Below are positions 1-6,731 of a stretch of DNA of 42,741 nucleotides, one piece after another. Both the position numbers and the translations under genes were made by a program. The stretch is from an uncultured Clostridia bacterium (GTDB lineage Bacteria; Bacillota; Clostridia; UBA1381), in contig CANQQW010000009.1 of assembly GCA_947626075.1 (NCBI GenBank), positions 1 through 42,741 on the forward strand. The letters are read 5' to 3'. Numbering within the stretch: position 1 is the first letter of the stretch; each line of letters begins with the position of its first letter. Below the pieces are notes generated by a model, which saw only the letters and a list, made by a program, of their open reading frames with translations, did no database searches and was not told the DNA's origin.

Positions 1-81
1 TTTCGTTACCCAGTTGTTGTATATCCTGTCCTCAAATTCGGACGGGTCGTAGGTTTTTGAGATGTTGTTTTTGTCTTGCAT
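1..81 (-). CDS. valS: Valyl-tRNA synthetase, N-terminal fragment (cut by window edge)
   Basis: Only the first 27 codons are inside the window; the gene continues to the left. The visible protein begins MQDKNNISKTYDP and continues with EFEDRIYNNW. That is the usual ValS opening, in which a K-x-Y-x-P motif is followed by E-x-x-x-Y-x-x-W just before the class Ia synthetase core. The enzyme charges tRNA-Val with valine in the cytoplasm. The ATG at 79-81 is preceded on the minus strand by AAGGAG at 8-nt spacing, which supports this start. No T-box leader is visible upstream, where a repeat island and a small membrane-protein gene lie instead. The identification rests on a short segment, so an unrelated class Ia synthetase is possible but less likely. 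Confidence 0.75.
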   Translation of the reverse strand, partial: MQDKNNISKTYDPSEFEDRIYNNWVTK

Positions 82-120
82 TTATATTTTCTCCTTTTTG
101 GATGTGTTTGGTTGATTTAG

Positions 121-206
121 TGCGGGCGGCCAATGACCGCCCCTACGGGGTGTTAGCCCCTACGGCGCACAAATCTAATGTAGGGGCGACCCTTGCGGTC
201 GCCCTC
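121..206. repeat. Dispersed palindromic repeat cluster
   Basis: This is a GC-rich intergenic stretch of short hairpins. GGGCGG (124-129) pairs with CCGCCC (137-142), followed by a GGGG/CCCC unit. At 180-204 a 25-base word (GTAGGGGCGACC, loop, GGTCGCCC) recurs exactly at 4918-4942. The recurrence within one window and the lack of coding potential indicate a dispersed extragenic palindromic repeat. It lies between valS and the small membrane-protein gene. Confidence 0.7.
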
Positions 207-256
207 GGGATGTCGATACGCCGCCCGCCGTAAATACGCCGTTATATTGCGCCGCC

Positions 257-442
257 TCAGTCCAGCAGGAAAGCCGCAAAAAATGCGATTACCGCCAATG
301 CCAACGCGGCGTACTTGACTCGCAGAATGTTTTTTTCTTCACATTCCTTTTTCATCAGCTTACTAACGATAAACTCCGCCTTAAATGTCATAAACAGCGC
401 AGCAGCGCCCAAAATTAAAGCGACAACGGAAATGACAGTCAT
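257..442 (-). CDS. Small two-helix membrane protein, unknown function
   Basis: This gene encodes a 61-residue protein of unknown function. It has two predicted membrane-spanning helices, near residues 2-20 and 41-58. They are joined by a charged loop containing KLMKKECEEKN, which suggests a hairpin in the inner membrane. I chose the ATG at 440-442 because a GGG-type ribosome binding site sits about 10 nt upstream; the in-frame GTG three codons earlier would overlap that site. A strong promoter (TTGACA, 17 nt, GATAAT at 495-523) reads straight into it, which supports a real gene. It lies upstream of valS on the same strand. No named family was recognised. Confidence 0.6.
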   Translation of the reverse strand: MTVISVVALILGAAALFMTFKAEFIVSKLMKKECEEKNILRVKYAALALAVIAFFAAFLLD

Positions 443-494
443 TTCTCGCACACCCTTTTCTTAGTTTTTTTATGAAAATTATTCTTATTCAATA

Positions 495-523
495 ATTATC
501 GCATTTTAGCGCGTTTTTGTCAA
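495..523 (-). promoter_or_regulatory. Sigma-A promoter for the small membrane protein
   Basis: On the minus strand, TTGACA (518-523) and GATAAT (495-500) are separated by exactly 17 nt. The predicted transcript starts about 45 nt before the start codon of the small membrane protein. It may read on through the repeat cluster into valS. Confidence 0.65.
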
Positions 524-579
524 GGCAAAGTTGAAGTAAAAGGAGTAAAATACGTAAGATAGTGTCACGAAATGGTGTA

Positions 580-608
580 TTGCAAAATTTTTAGGTGTGT
601 GTTACAAT
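580..608 (+). promoter_or_regulatory. Sigma-A promoter for the SSB-like gene
   Basis: TTGCAA (580-585), a 17-nt spacer and TACAAT (603-608) form a good sigma-A promoter in the AT-rich intergenic region 443-772. It predicts a long untranslated leader of about 155 nt before the SSB-like gene. No clear structured element is visible in that leader; apart from the two divergent promoters I see nothing else in this region. Confidence 0.5.
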
Positions 609-772
609 ATTATAAATATGATATTTGAGCATAATAATATTTAATATTGCCGCAAAATAATCGGTATACTATTATGTAAAATGTGATAAATTAAGAATAA
701 AAATGAAGATATCGGAATAAATATAACTTGATGATAAAAGATATTTAATTACTACAGAGGAGGTTTATACCT

Positions 773-1417
773 ATGGATAACAATATAACCAATAATCAGG
801 CGTTAATTATAGGCGCAATCGAGGACGAATTTCAATTTAATCACGAGATTTACGGCGAAAAATTTTATACCTGCACGATACGCGTACCGCGTCTTAGCGG
901 CACGGATGACAATGTGCGTATAATGGTTTCGGAAAGACTGATAATGGACGGCGAATACAACGTGGGCGATAAGGTAGAGGTCTCGGGACAGTTCCGTTCG
1001 TACAACAGTTATGAAAACGGCGACAATCGGCTTGTGCTTACTGTTTTCGCAAAAGATATAGAGCATTACGAGGAATCGGACAACAAAAATCCCAACACGC
1101 TTTACCTTAACGGATTTATATGCAAAAAGCCCGTATACCGCACCACGCCGTTCGGACGCGAAATAACCGATCTTCTTCTCGCGGTAAACAGAAGCTACAA
1201 CAAATCGGACTACATACCGATTATAGCGTGGGGACGCAACGCGAGATTCGCGAAAAATCTAAACGTCGGCGATAACGTGAAGATTTGGGGACGTATACAG
1301 TCGAGGACGTATCAAAAGCGCATAAGCGAGGAGGAAACGCTGACAAAAACCGCATATGAGGTGTCTGTCAACAGAATGGAGCTTGTGACGGGCGATGACG
1401 GGGAAAGCGAAGAATAA
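773..1417 (+). CDS. Single-stranded DNA-binding-like protein with two OB folds
   Basis: This 214-residue protein probably binds single-stranded DNA. It consists of two successive OB-fold-like halves, about residues 8-100 and 108-207. Each half shows the typical pattern of beta strands with a VGDKVEVSGQF or VGDNVKIWGRI core before the last strands. The second half carries the SSB-like run TTPFGREITDLLLAVNRS, followed by IIAWGRNA. It is longer than classical Ssb (about 150-170 residues) and ends in an acidic DDGESEE tail rather than the DDDIPF peptide that recruits partners. It is therefore probably the clostridial accessory SSB-like protein, not the main replication Ssb. An AGGAGG site lies upstream of the ATG. 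It is monocistronic, with its own promoter and a strong terminator. Confidence 0.75.
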   Translation: MDNNITNNQALIIGAIEDEFQFNHEIYGEKFYTCTIRVPRLSGTDDNVRIMVSERLIMDGEYNVGDKVEVSGQFRSYNSYENGDNRLVLTVFAKDIEHYEESDNKNPNTLYLNGFICKKPVYRTTPFGREITDLLLAVNRSYNKSDYIPIIAWGRNARFAKNLNVGDNVKIWGRIQSRTYQKRISEEETLTKTAYEVSVNRMELVTGDDGESEE

Positions 1418-1430
1418 TTTAGTTTTATGA

Positions 1431-1515
1431 GCGCGAAATGCGCGTATTTGCGGCGTTAATGATACTTATTGCGGCGCGAATTGCGCGTATTTGCGGCGTT
1501 AATACACTTATTTCG
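1431..1515. repeat. Two-copy 43-bp tandem repeat
   Basis: Two near-identical units of about 43 bp (1431-1473 and 1474-1515) follow the SSB-like gene. Each contains GCGCGAA, GCGCGTATTTGCGGCG and TTAAT. They differ at a few positions in the 3' half. GCGC words within each unit could form small hairpins. The array abuts the terminator stem. Confidence 0.7.
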
Positions 1516-1546
1516 GGGTGCGAAACGTATTTTTCGCACCCTTTTT
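1516..1546 (+). terminator. Intrinsic terminator of the SSB-like gene
   Basis: A perfect 10-bp stem, GGGTGCGAAA (1516-1525) with TTTCGCACCC (1532-1541), has a 6-nt loop and is followed by a run of five T. It ends the SSB-like transcript. Confidence 0.85.
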
Positions 1547-1629
1547 GATTTTTTTTGGCTTGTTTTTCGCTAATTAAGATCGTTTCGCATAATTAATTTG
1601 TATATAATAATGGTTTTTTGGCGTAAATA

Positions 1630-1658
1630 TTGTCACGCGATAAAAATGGGTGTATAAT
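1630..1658 (+). promoter_or_regulatory. Sigma-A promoter for bipA
   Basis: TTGTCA (1630-1635), a 17-nt spacer and TATAAT (1653-1658) lie 25 nt before the bipA start codon. A second TATAAT at 1603-1608 has no good -35 partner. Confidence 0.65.
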
Positions 1659-1682
1659 AGGCGACGGAAAAGAGGTAATTTT

Positions 1683-3506
1683 ATGATAAGCAGAGAGAAT
1701 ATACGAAATATAGCGATTATCGCCCATGTGGATCACGGTAAAACCACTCTTGTGGACGCGATGCTCTCGCAGAGCGGAACGTTCCGTGAGAACGAACAGG
1801 TTGACGAGCGCGTTATGGACTCGAACGACCTTGAAAGAGAAAGAGGCATAACGATACTCGCAAAAAACACGTCGCTTTACTACAAGGACGTTAAAATAAA
1901 TATTATCGACACGCCCGGACACGCCGATTTTGGCGGCGAGGTGGAGCGCGGACTTGAAATGGTTGACGGAGTGCTGCTTTTGGTGGACGCGTTCGAGGGC
2001 TGTATGCCGCAGACGCGTTTTGTGCTTTCAAAGGCGCTTTCGCTTGACCTAAAGCCGATAATCGTCGTGAACAAGGCTGACCGCCCGAACGCCAGACCTT
2101 ACGAGGTCGTTGACGAGGTGCTTGATTTGTTCATAGACCTCGGCGCGACGGAGGAACAGCTTGACACGCCCGTGATATACGCTTCGGGACGCGACGGCTG
2201 GGCAAGCGCCGAGTACAATCCCGAGCGCCCGAAAGACGATCTTACGGACTTGTTCGAGCTTATAGTTAATTATATCCCCTGCCCCGAATGTGAGGAGGAC
2301 GCGCCGTTCCAAATGCTTGTTTCAAACATTGATTACGACGAGTACACGGGAAGAATAGCCGTAGGTAAAATACAGCGCGGCAAGATAAGCGTGAATATGC
2401 CGCTTTCCGTATGCGGTCACGACGGTAAGGTCACGCACGCGAAGGCGACGAAGCTCTACACGTTTGAGGGACTTAAAAAAACGCCGCGCGACGAGGTGGG
2501 CGCGGGAGACGTTGTTGCGATATCGGGTATTTCCGATATAAATATCGGCGAGACGGTCTGTGACGCGAACAATCCCGAAGCTTTGCCGTTCGTTAAAATA
2601 GACGATCCCGTACTGTCCATGACGTTCAGCGTCAACGACAGTCCGTTCGCGGGTCAGGACGGTAAGTTTGTTACGTCAAGACATCTGCGCGACAGGCTGT
2701 TTCGCGAGCTTGACTCAAACGTCAGTCTGCGCGTGGAGGAAACGGACACGACAGAAAGCTTTACCGTGTCGGGACGGGGCGAGCTGCATCTTTCGGTGCT
2801 TATAGAGAATATGCGCCGCGAGGGGTACGAGTTCCAGGTATCGAATCCCGTCGTTATCTACAAGCAAATAGACGGAGGTAAGTGCGAGCCTGTGGAGCGC
2901 CTTACGGTGGACGTACCGGACGAGTACACGGGTACGGTAATGGACGGCGTTATAAGCCGCAAGGGCGAGATGACAAATATGGCTCCGACCGCGCAGGGTT
3001 ACACACGTCTTGAATTTCTTATTCCGTCGAGAGGTCTTATAGGCTACAGAAGCGAGCTTCTTACAGCCACAAAGGGTACGGGCATTATAAACAGTATTTT
3101 GGAAAAGTACGAGCCGTACAAGGGCGATTTCACGGGCAGGACGCGCGGTACGCTTATAGCGTGGGAGGACGGTACGACGATTACTTACGGTCTTTTTAAC
3201 GCCCAGGAGCGCGGAACGCTGTTTATCGGTCCCGGCGTTAAGGTTTACGAGGGTATGATCGTGGGCGAAAGCTCGCGGCTTGAGGATATAACGGTGAATG
3301 TCTGCAAGAAAAAACACGCGACGAACACGCGCGCATCGGGCAGCGACGACGCGCTTAAGCTCACGCCGCCTAAGGAGATGAGCCTGGAGCAGTGCCTTGA
3401 CTTTATCGCCGACGACGAGCTTCTTGAGGTTACGCCCAACCATTTGCGTATGCGGAAGAGGATTTTAAATACAAGTCTTCGCGCGAAGGCTATGAGCAGG
3501 AAATAG
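1683..3506 (+). CDS. bipA: Ribosome-associated translational GTPase BipA/TypA
   Basis: BipA is an EF-G-like GTPase that binds the ribosome and supports 50S assembly and growth at low temperature or under stress. The 607-residue length is normal for the family. G-box motifs are clear: AHVDHGKT (residues 14-21), DTPGH (76-80) and NKAD (130-133). The switch I region has the ERERGITI sequence. The domain II barrel, the EF-G-like alpha/beta domains and the BipA-specific C-terminal domain follow to the end, which is rich in Lys and Arg as is typical. I chose the ATG at 1683 because AGAGG lies 8 nt upstream; the reading frame is open for another 11 codons but the earlier ATG overlaps the promoter -10 region. 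It is monocistronic, with its own promoter and a bidirectional terminator. Confidence 0.95.
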   Translation: MISRENIRNIAIIAHVDHGKTTLVDAMLSQSGTFRENEQVDERVMDSNDLERERGITILAKNTSLYYKDVKINIIDTPGHADFGGEVERGLEMVDGVLLLVDAFEGCMPQTRFVLSKALSLDLKPIIVVNKADRPNARPYEVVDEVLDLFIDLGATEEQLDTPVIYASGRDGWASAEYNPERPKDDLTDLFELIVNYIPCPECEEDAPFQMLVSNIDYDEYTGRIAVGKIQRGKISVNMPLSVCGHDGKVTHAKATKLYTFEGLKKTPRDEVGAGDVVAISGISDINIGETVCDANNPEALPFVKIDDPVLSMTFSVNDSPFAGQDGKFVTSRHLRDRLFRELDSNVSLRVEETDTTESFTVSGRGELHLSVLIENMRREGYEFQVSNPVVIYKQIDGGKCEPVERLTVDVPDEYTGTVMDGVISRKGEMTNMAPTAQGYTRLEFLIPSRGLIGYRSELLTATKGTGIINSILEKYEPYKGDFTGRTRGTLIAWEDGTTITYGLFNAQERGTLFIGPGVKVYEGMIVGESSRLEDITVNVCKKKHATNTRASGSDDALKLTPPKEMSLEQCLDFIADDELLEVTPNHLRMRKRILNTSLRAKAMSRK

Positions 3507-3520
3507 AAAAGATTGCAAAA

Positions 3521-3547
3521 AGAGAGCGTATGATACGCTCTCTTTTT
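3521..3547. terminator. Bidirectional terminator between bipA and the secreted protein gene
   Basis: AGAGAGCGTA (3521-3530) pairs perfectly with TACGCTCTCT (3534-3543) around a TGA loop. A-tracts on the left and T-tracts on the right let it work for both converging genes. Confidence 0.85.
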
Positions 3548-3556
3548 GGTTGTTCA

Positions 3557-4846
3557 CTAAATTTCCGCGCTTTGTGCAAGCGGTGCTGCCGTGCCGAGAG
3601 CGTCCCATACGAACGCTTTTATATTCGTTATCGGAGTATCGGACTTTGGCATATTCACGCCGCACGAAAAGCTTGTACCCGTCGGCAAATCGGCTTTTAT
3701 GTAATTCAAACTAACGAGCGTGCCGTCGTCATACGCCGCGACGATAAAGTAGTCTTGCCCGCTGCGTTCTGCAATTTTTGTAACGTCCATATCTACAATA
3801 AAGCCCGTGTTGGTCGGGATCTCGTCGTATTCCCCGCCGCCGGCGGAAACGAGCTTTAACGAATTTATTGTGTACGGGTACGTTTTGGGATTTACCTCCG
3901 TAAGCTGCACAACATTGTTTTCACCGTTTATAATCTTGTAATCTTCGTTGTCGCTGTGGAAGTACGCGCTGTAATCTTCGCCGTTTGCGCCCGTAATATT
4001 AATCGGATTGCCTATTGTAGGCACAGCCTCGGTGCTTACACAGATATTCGAGTATTCCGAAAGCGGCTCGGCTATCGTAACGGTTCGCCCCTCCCTAAGC
4101 TCGAGATTGCTGCTTTTTCCGTCCGCGTTCACATTACCGCATATCGTAATTGCGCCGCCAATCTTAAATTCGCTTGATACGCGCACGGCACTGTCGCATC
4201 TGTTTTTGAATATAGTACAGTCGCGCAGCTCCACCGGAGATATGGCGTTGAGCGCGTGTGAGCCGTTATTGCCGGCCAGCATACAGTTTTCCAAAAGGAC
4301 ATTTCCTCTGCTGTACAGAAAAATTCCCGCTCCGTCGTCGCCGACCGCGTTTATGTTATACATTTCAAACATATTGTCCGACGCGATAAGCATACTGCCG
4401 ATTATCGCAGCGCCCATGACCGTTTTATCGCCGCTGTTCTCGTTGAGCACCCACAGTCCGTCCTCACGCTCACTGAATTTGTGAACTGTGTCGGTGCAGT
4501 CGGTAAGTCCGCAGTTGTCGCAGGCTGGCGTTGCGGTAAGCGTCACGGTGCCTTTGCCGACGCTTTGTATAATATGACCGTTAAGACAAATATACACCCC
4601 GTCGATAACATTCACGCCGTTTTCCGTTATAATGTCATTTGTGAGATAATAATATCCCGCCTCGTTCGGCAGCGCGTCCGTGCTGTCCCACGCCGTCCAC
4701 GTTTTGACCTCGTGATTGTCCGCACAGTCCGCTTTGGCGCATATCGTATGCGTGTGCGGTTTGTCATTCGTGCGCGCTATCGCCGTAACGGGCAGTAAAG
4801 ACATTGCAAGCAGCAGCGTAAGTAAGGTTGAAATTCTTTTTTTCAT
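3557..4846 (-). CDS. Secreted protein with beta-helix-like repeats, unknown function
   Basis: This 429-residue exported protein starts with a clear signal peptide: MKKR, a Leu-rich core and a likely cleavage after TAIA near residue 24. The N-terminal part contains a HTHTICAK segment and TAWDS...LPNEAGYYYLTNDI. This resembles the opening of many clostridial surface proteins that precedes parallel beta-helix repeats. The middle (about residues 130-270) has repeated short strand patterns such as GNVLLENCMLAGN, consistent with a right-handed beta-helix. The C-terminal 75 residues (FIVAAYDDGTLVSLNYI ... NIKAFVWDALGTAAPLA) match a module common at the ends of clostridial extracellular proteins. No catalytic residues are evident. 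The ATG at 4846 has GGAGG at 8 nt spacing. The role is unknown; surface adhesion or glycan binding is only inference. Confidence 0.7.
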   Translation of the reverse strand: MKKRISTLLTLLLAMSLLPVTAIARTNDKPHTHTICAKADCADNHEVKTWTAWDSTDALPNEAGYYYLTNDIITENGVNVIDGVYICLNGHIIQSVGKGTVTLTATPACDNCGLTDCTDTVHKFSEREDGLWVLNENSGDKTVMGAAIIGSMLIASDNMFEMYNINAVGDDGAGIFLYSRGNVLLENCMLAGNNGSHALNAISPVELRDCTIFKNRCDSAVRVSSEFKIGGAITICGNVNADGKSSNLELREGRTVTIAEPLSEYSNICVSTEAVPTIGNPINITGANGEDYSAYFHSDNEDYKIINGENNVVQLTEVNPKTYPYTINSLKLVSAGGGEYDEIPTNTGFIVDMDVTKIAERSGQDYFIVAAYDDGTLVSLNYIKADLPTGTSFSCGVNMPKSDTPITNIKAFVWDALGTAAPLAQSAEI

Positions 4847-4888
4847 ATTTTTTACCTCCGTAAAATTAAATTTTTGTAAATTTGTTTT

Positions 4889-5007
4889 GCGGCGGGGTGA
4901 GGGCACCCCGCCCTACAGTAGGGGCGACCCTTGCGGTCGCCCCTACTTCGCTCACGAAAGCTGCCCAATAAAAAAGTGCGCCGCGCATAAATCTTTTGGC
5001 GGCGCAC
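4889..5007. repeat. Dispersed palindromic repeat with terminator-like hairpin
   Basis: A perfect 12-bp stem, GTAGGGGCGACC/GGTCGCCCCTAC (4918-4946), repeats the element seen at 180-204. Just left is a GGCGGGGTG/CACCCCGCC pair (4891-4911). Just right, GTGCGCCGC (4976-4984) pairs with GCGGCGCAC (4999-5007), with an A-run at 4970-4975 that reads as a T-tract on the minus strand. That last hairpin is therefore terminator-like for minus-strand transcription. The unit lies between the PP2C operon and the secreted-protein gene and has no convincing coding capacity. Confidence 0.7.
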
Positions 5008-5033
5008 CTAAAAACGCTGCCTTGATTTAATGC

Positions 5034-5140
5034 TGCGACACACTTTATCATACTATCAAATTTATCGGTATGAAAATCAAAGCGTGCGCTTTTTTAACAA
5101 GCGCAAACCAATAAATTTGATAATAGTATTGTATGTCGCA
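5034..5140. repeat. Large imperfect inverted repeat (MITE-like)
   Basis: The left arm (5034-5069, starting TGCGACA and containing ATCAAATTTATCGGT) pairs with the right arm (5107-5140, containing ACCAATAAATTTGAT and ending TGTCGCA). The arms are about 35 nt with a few mismatches and enclose a spacer of about 37 nt that holds a smaller GCGC-type hairpin. No protein is encoded. The terminal inverted repeat layout is like a miniature inverted-repeat element or a long structured RNA. With the repeats at 4889-5007 it fills the 411-bp gap between genes. Confidence 0.6.
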
Positions 5141-5200
5141 AATATAATATTATCATACATATTGAAATTTGTAAAGATGTAAATGGGCTGTTTTCTCGAT

Positions 5201-5240
5201 AAAAAACGGCGCAAAGCAGTCTTTTGCCGCTTTGTGCCGT
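5201..5240 (-). terminator. Terminator of the DUF2264-PP2C operon
   Basis: A 12-bp stem with one mismatch joins ACGGCGCAAAGC (5206-5217) to GCTTTGTGCCGT (5229-5240). The six A at 5201-5206 read as a T-tract on the minus strand. It lies 17 nt after the PP2C stop codon. Confidence 0.85.
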
Positions 5241-5257
5241 AATATTTTCGATTTTTC

Positions 5258-5974
5258 CTATCCCGTTACAGCAATCGCGCTGTAATTATCGTTATTCTTT
5301 TTCTCGTTTTTGTGAAGCAAAACGAGCATTTTTTCAAGCCATTCCTCGGGCGATGAGGAAAGAGCGAGCGTTTTTTCCATATCGTCCTCGGTGACATACT
5401 CCCAAAATCCGTCGGAGCAAAGGAGAAACGCGTCGCCGCGTTCAACGTCCGTGACGTGCTCCACGTCGGGGTCAAAATTATCTATATCGCACACGCACCT
5501 TAAAAGCTTGTTTTGGTTGGGGCTTCGGCGTATATCGTCATATGTAATCATACCGTCCGCGTACTGCATGAACGCGATGCTGTGGTCGTCTGTTACGGTC
5601 TTAATATGACCGTCCCTTATATGGTACAGACGGCTGTCGCCTATATTCGCCCATACCGCCTTGCGCCAGTTGGTGACAAGTACCGCTGCGGTGGACGCCA
5701 TATCCATGCGGTCGTCATTGTTTTCACGCTCAAAACCGAGTATTTCCGCAGATTTTCTTAGGTAATTGTAAACAGCTTCCTCCGAAATCTCGGGATTTTT
5801 TTCAAATTCGGCGCATACCGTGTCGCAGACGAGCCGCGACGCGACCTCGCCGCAAAGCTGTCCGCCAAGTCCGTCACACAGGACAAAGCAGAATATGTCT
5901 CCGGCGCGCGCGCTTTTTACGCAGTCCTCGTTATTGGCGCGTCCGCCCCTGTTTGTAATCGACACCGCTCTCAT
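5258..5974 (-). CDS. PP2C-family serine/threonine protein phosphatase
   Basis: This 238-residue soluble metallophosphatase of the PPM/PP2C (PrpC/Stp) type removes phosphate from Ser/Thr residues using two metal ions. Family motifs are present in order: NNED (14-17), CDGLGGQLCGE with metal-binding Asp34, NIGDSRLY (110-117), DDHS (129-132), CSDGFWEYV with Asp188, and the final DN pair at 229-230. The length matches bacterial single-domain members. The Glu-Asp, DG and DN metal ligands are intact, so it should be active. It is the last gene of a four-gene operon, 6 nt after the CYTH gene, and is followed by a strong terminator. No partner Ser/Thr kinase lies in the window, so its substrate is unknown. 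Confidence 0.9.
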   Translation of the reverse strand: MRAVSITNRGGRANNEDCVKSARAGDIFCFVLCDGLGGQLCGEVASRLVCDTVCAEFEKNPEISEEAVYNYLRKSAEILGFERENNDDRMDMASTAAVLVTNWRKAVWANIGDSRLYHIRDGHIKTVTDDHSIAFMQYADGMITYDDIRRSPNQNKLLRCVCDIDNFDPDVEHVTDVERGDAFLLCSDGFWEYVTEDDMEKTLALSSSPEEWLEKMLVLLHKNEKKNNDNYSAIAVTG

Positions 5975-5980
5975 ACCGTT

Positions 5981-6532
5981 CTACCCCCTGTTTTTTAAAT
6001 ATTCGTCGAGAAAACGCGAAAATTTTCCGACGCTTTTTTTATCGAACATCACTCCGAGCGAGTTGAGCTTCATAAGAAGCTCCGCGCTCATTTTGTCGCT
6101 GTATTCCATCTCGACCTCGTAATCGGTCTTTTGAAAATACTCCGTCTTGTCAAGACATAATTCCGAGCCGTTATGCGTAAAAGTTTTGCGAAGCGTTACG
6201 GAGCTTCCCATTCTTCTAAGCTCCCCGACGTCCATACCCGTGATTTTTTTCGCCGTATCCGCGTCTATTGTCTCAGGCGCGCCGTCCGTTTCAAACTCGT
6301 TTTCCTCGCAGATTTGCAGAGGGCTGTTATCGTTTTTATGAACCTTGACCTGTATTTTCGCCGCGCCGTCAACCACTCTTACGCGCACCATTACGCGCTT
6401 TTCACGAAGCAGCGACGCCGCGTCGGTATAGTAATGGTTTTCCTGTTCCTTTACGCTCTCCCACGCGAACGCTTTATCCACGCGTTCATACGTGTCCTCG
6501 TCTATAATACTCTTGATTTCCGTTTCTCTCAT
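5981..6532 (-). CDS. CYTH (triphosphate tunnel metalloenzyme) domain protein
   Basis: This 183-residue protein belongs to the CYTH/TTM superfamily, whose members hydrolyse or bind triphosphate groups (inorganic triphosphate, thiamine triphosphate) or cyclise ATP. The signature ExExK occurs at the N-terminus as ETEIK (residues 3-7). The barrel strands show alternating charged residues, as in VMVRVRVVDG, AKIQVKVH, TLRKTF and DYEVEMEY, whose Glu, Arg and Lys side chains line the tunnel. No HD or CHAD partner domain is fused. The start ATG at 6532 follows an AAAGGGA site. Its neighbours, DUF4250 upstream and PP2C downstream, are separated by only 21 and 6 nt. The substrate cannot be told from sequence; tripolyphosphatase activity is the most common in short members. 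Confidence 0.8.
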   Translation of the reverse strand: MRETEIKSIIDEDTYERVDKAFAWESVKEQENHYYTDAASLLREKRVMVRVRVVDGAAKIQVKVHKNDNSPLQICEENEFETDGAPETIDADTAKKITGMDVGELRRMGSSVTLRKTFTHNGSELCLDKTEYFQKTDYEVEMEYSDKMSAELLMKLNSLGVMFDKKSVGKFSRFLDEYLKNRG

Positions 6533-6553
6533 AAGCTGTTCCCTTTCGGCAAT

Positions 6554-6730
6554 TCAAACGAATTGGTTACGTTCTTTTTTATATTTGTACCCGATCAGGG
6601 CTAATTTTTCCTCTATTTCGGTCTTGTCAAGCTCCATATCGTCACACATTTCGTCAAAGCTTTTGTAAAAATCGCGCAGTTTTGTGTTGACAAAGCCGAG
6701 CAAAATCGCGCTATCCTGCGGTATATGCAT
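6554..6730 (-). CDS. DUF4250 small protein
   Basis: This 58-residue acidic and basic helical protein of unknown function matches the DUF4250 family, found almost only in Clostridia. The recognisable elements are IPQDSAILLGFVNTKLRDFY, then DDMELDKTEIEEKLALIGY and an end like KERNQFV. There is no signal or membrane segment. The ATG at 6728-6730 lies 1 nt after the stop of the DUF2264 gene. AGGA sits about 8 nt upstream within that gene's 3' end, so translation is probably coupled. It forms part of the DUF2264-DUF4250-CYTH-PP2C operon. The helix-turn-helix-like spacing in the second half could suggest nucleic-acid binding, but that is inference. Confidence 0.85.
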   Translation of the reverse strand: MHIPQDSAILLGFVNTKLRDFYKSFDEMCDDMELDKTEIEEKLALIGYKYKKERNQFV

Positions 6731-6731
6731 A

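Noticed and set aside
82-256. T-box leader for valS
   Set aside because: The gap is short, filled with palindromic repeats, and shows no T-box antiterminator consensus or specifier loop.
1431-1515. CRISPR array
   Set aside because: Only two adjacent copies without spacers, and no cas genes nearby.
2715-3443. A 242-residue open frame antisense to bipA
   Set aside because: It is a shadow of the strongly conserved bipA gene, with arginine-rich composition expected from reverse reading of GC-rich codons.
4866-5051. A 61-residue open frame on the minus strand across the palindromic repeat
   Set aside because: It lies entirely in the dispersed repeat, spans its hairpins, and has no ribosome binding site; it is a by-product of the repeat sequence.
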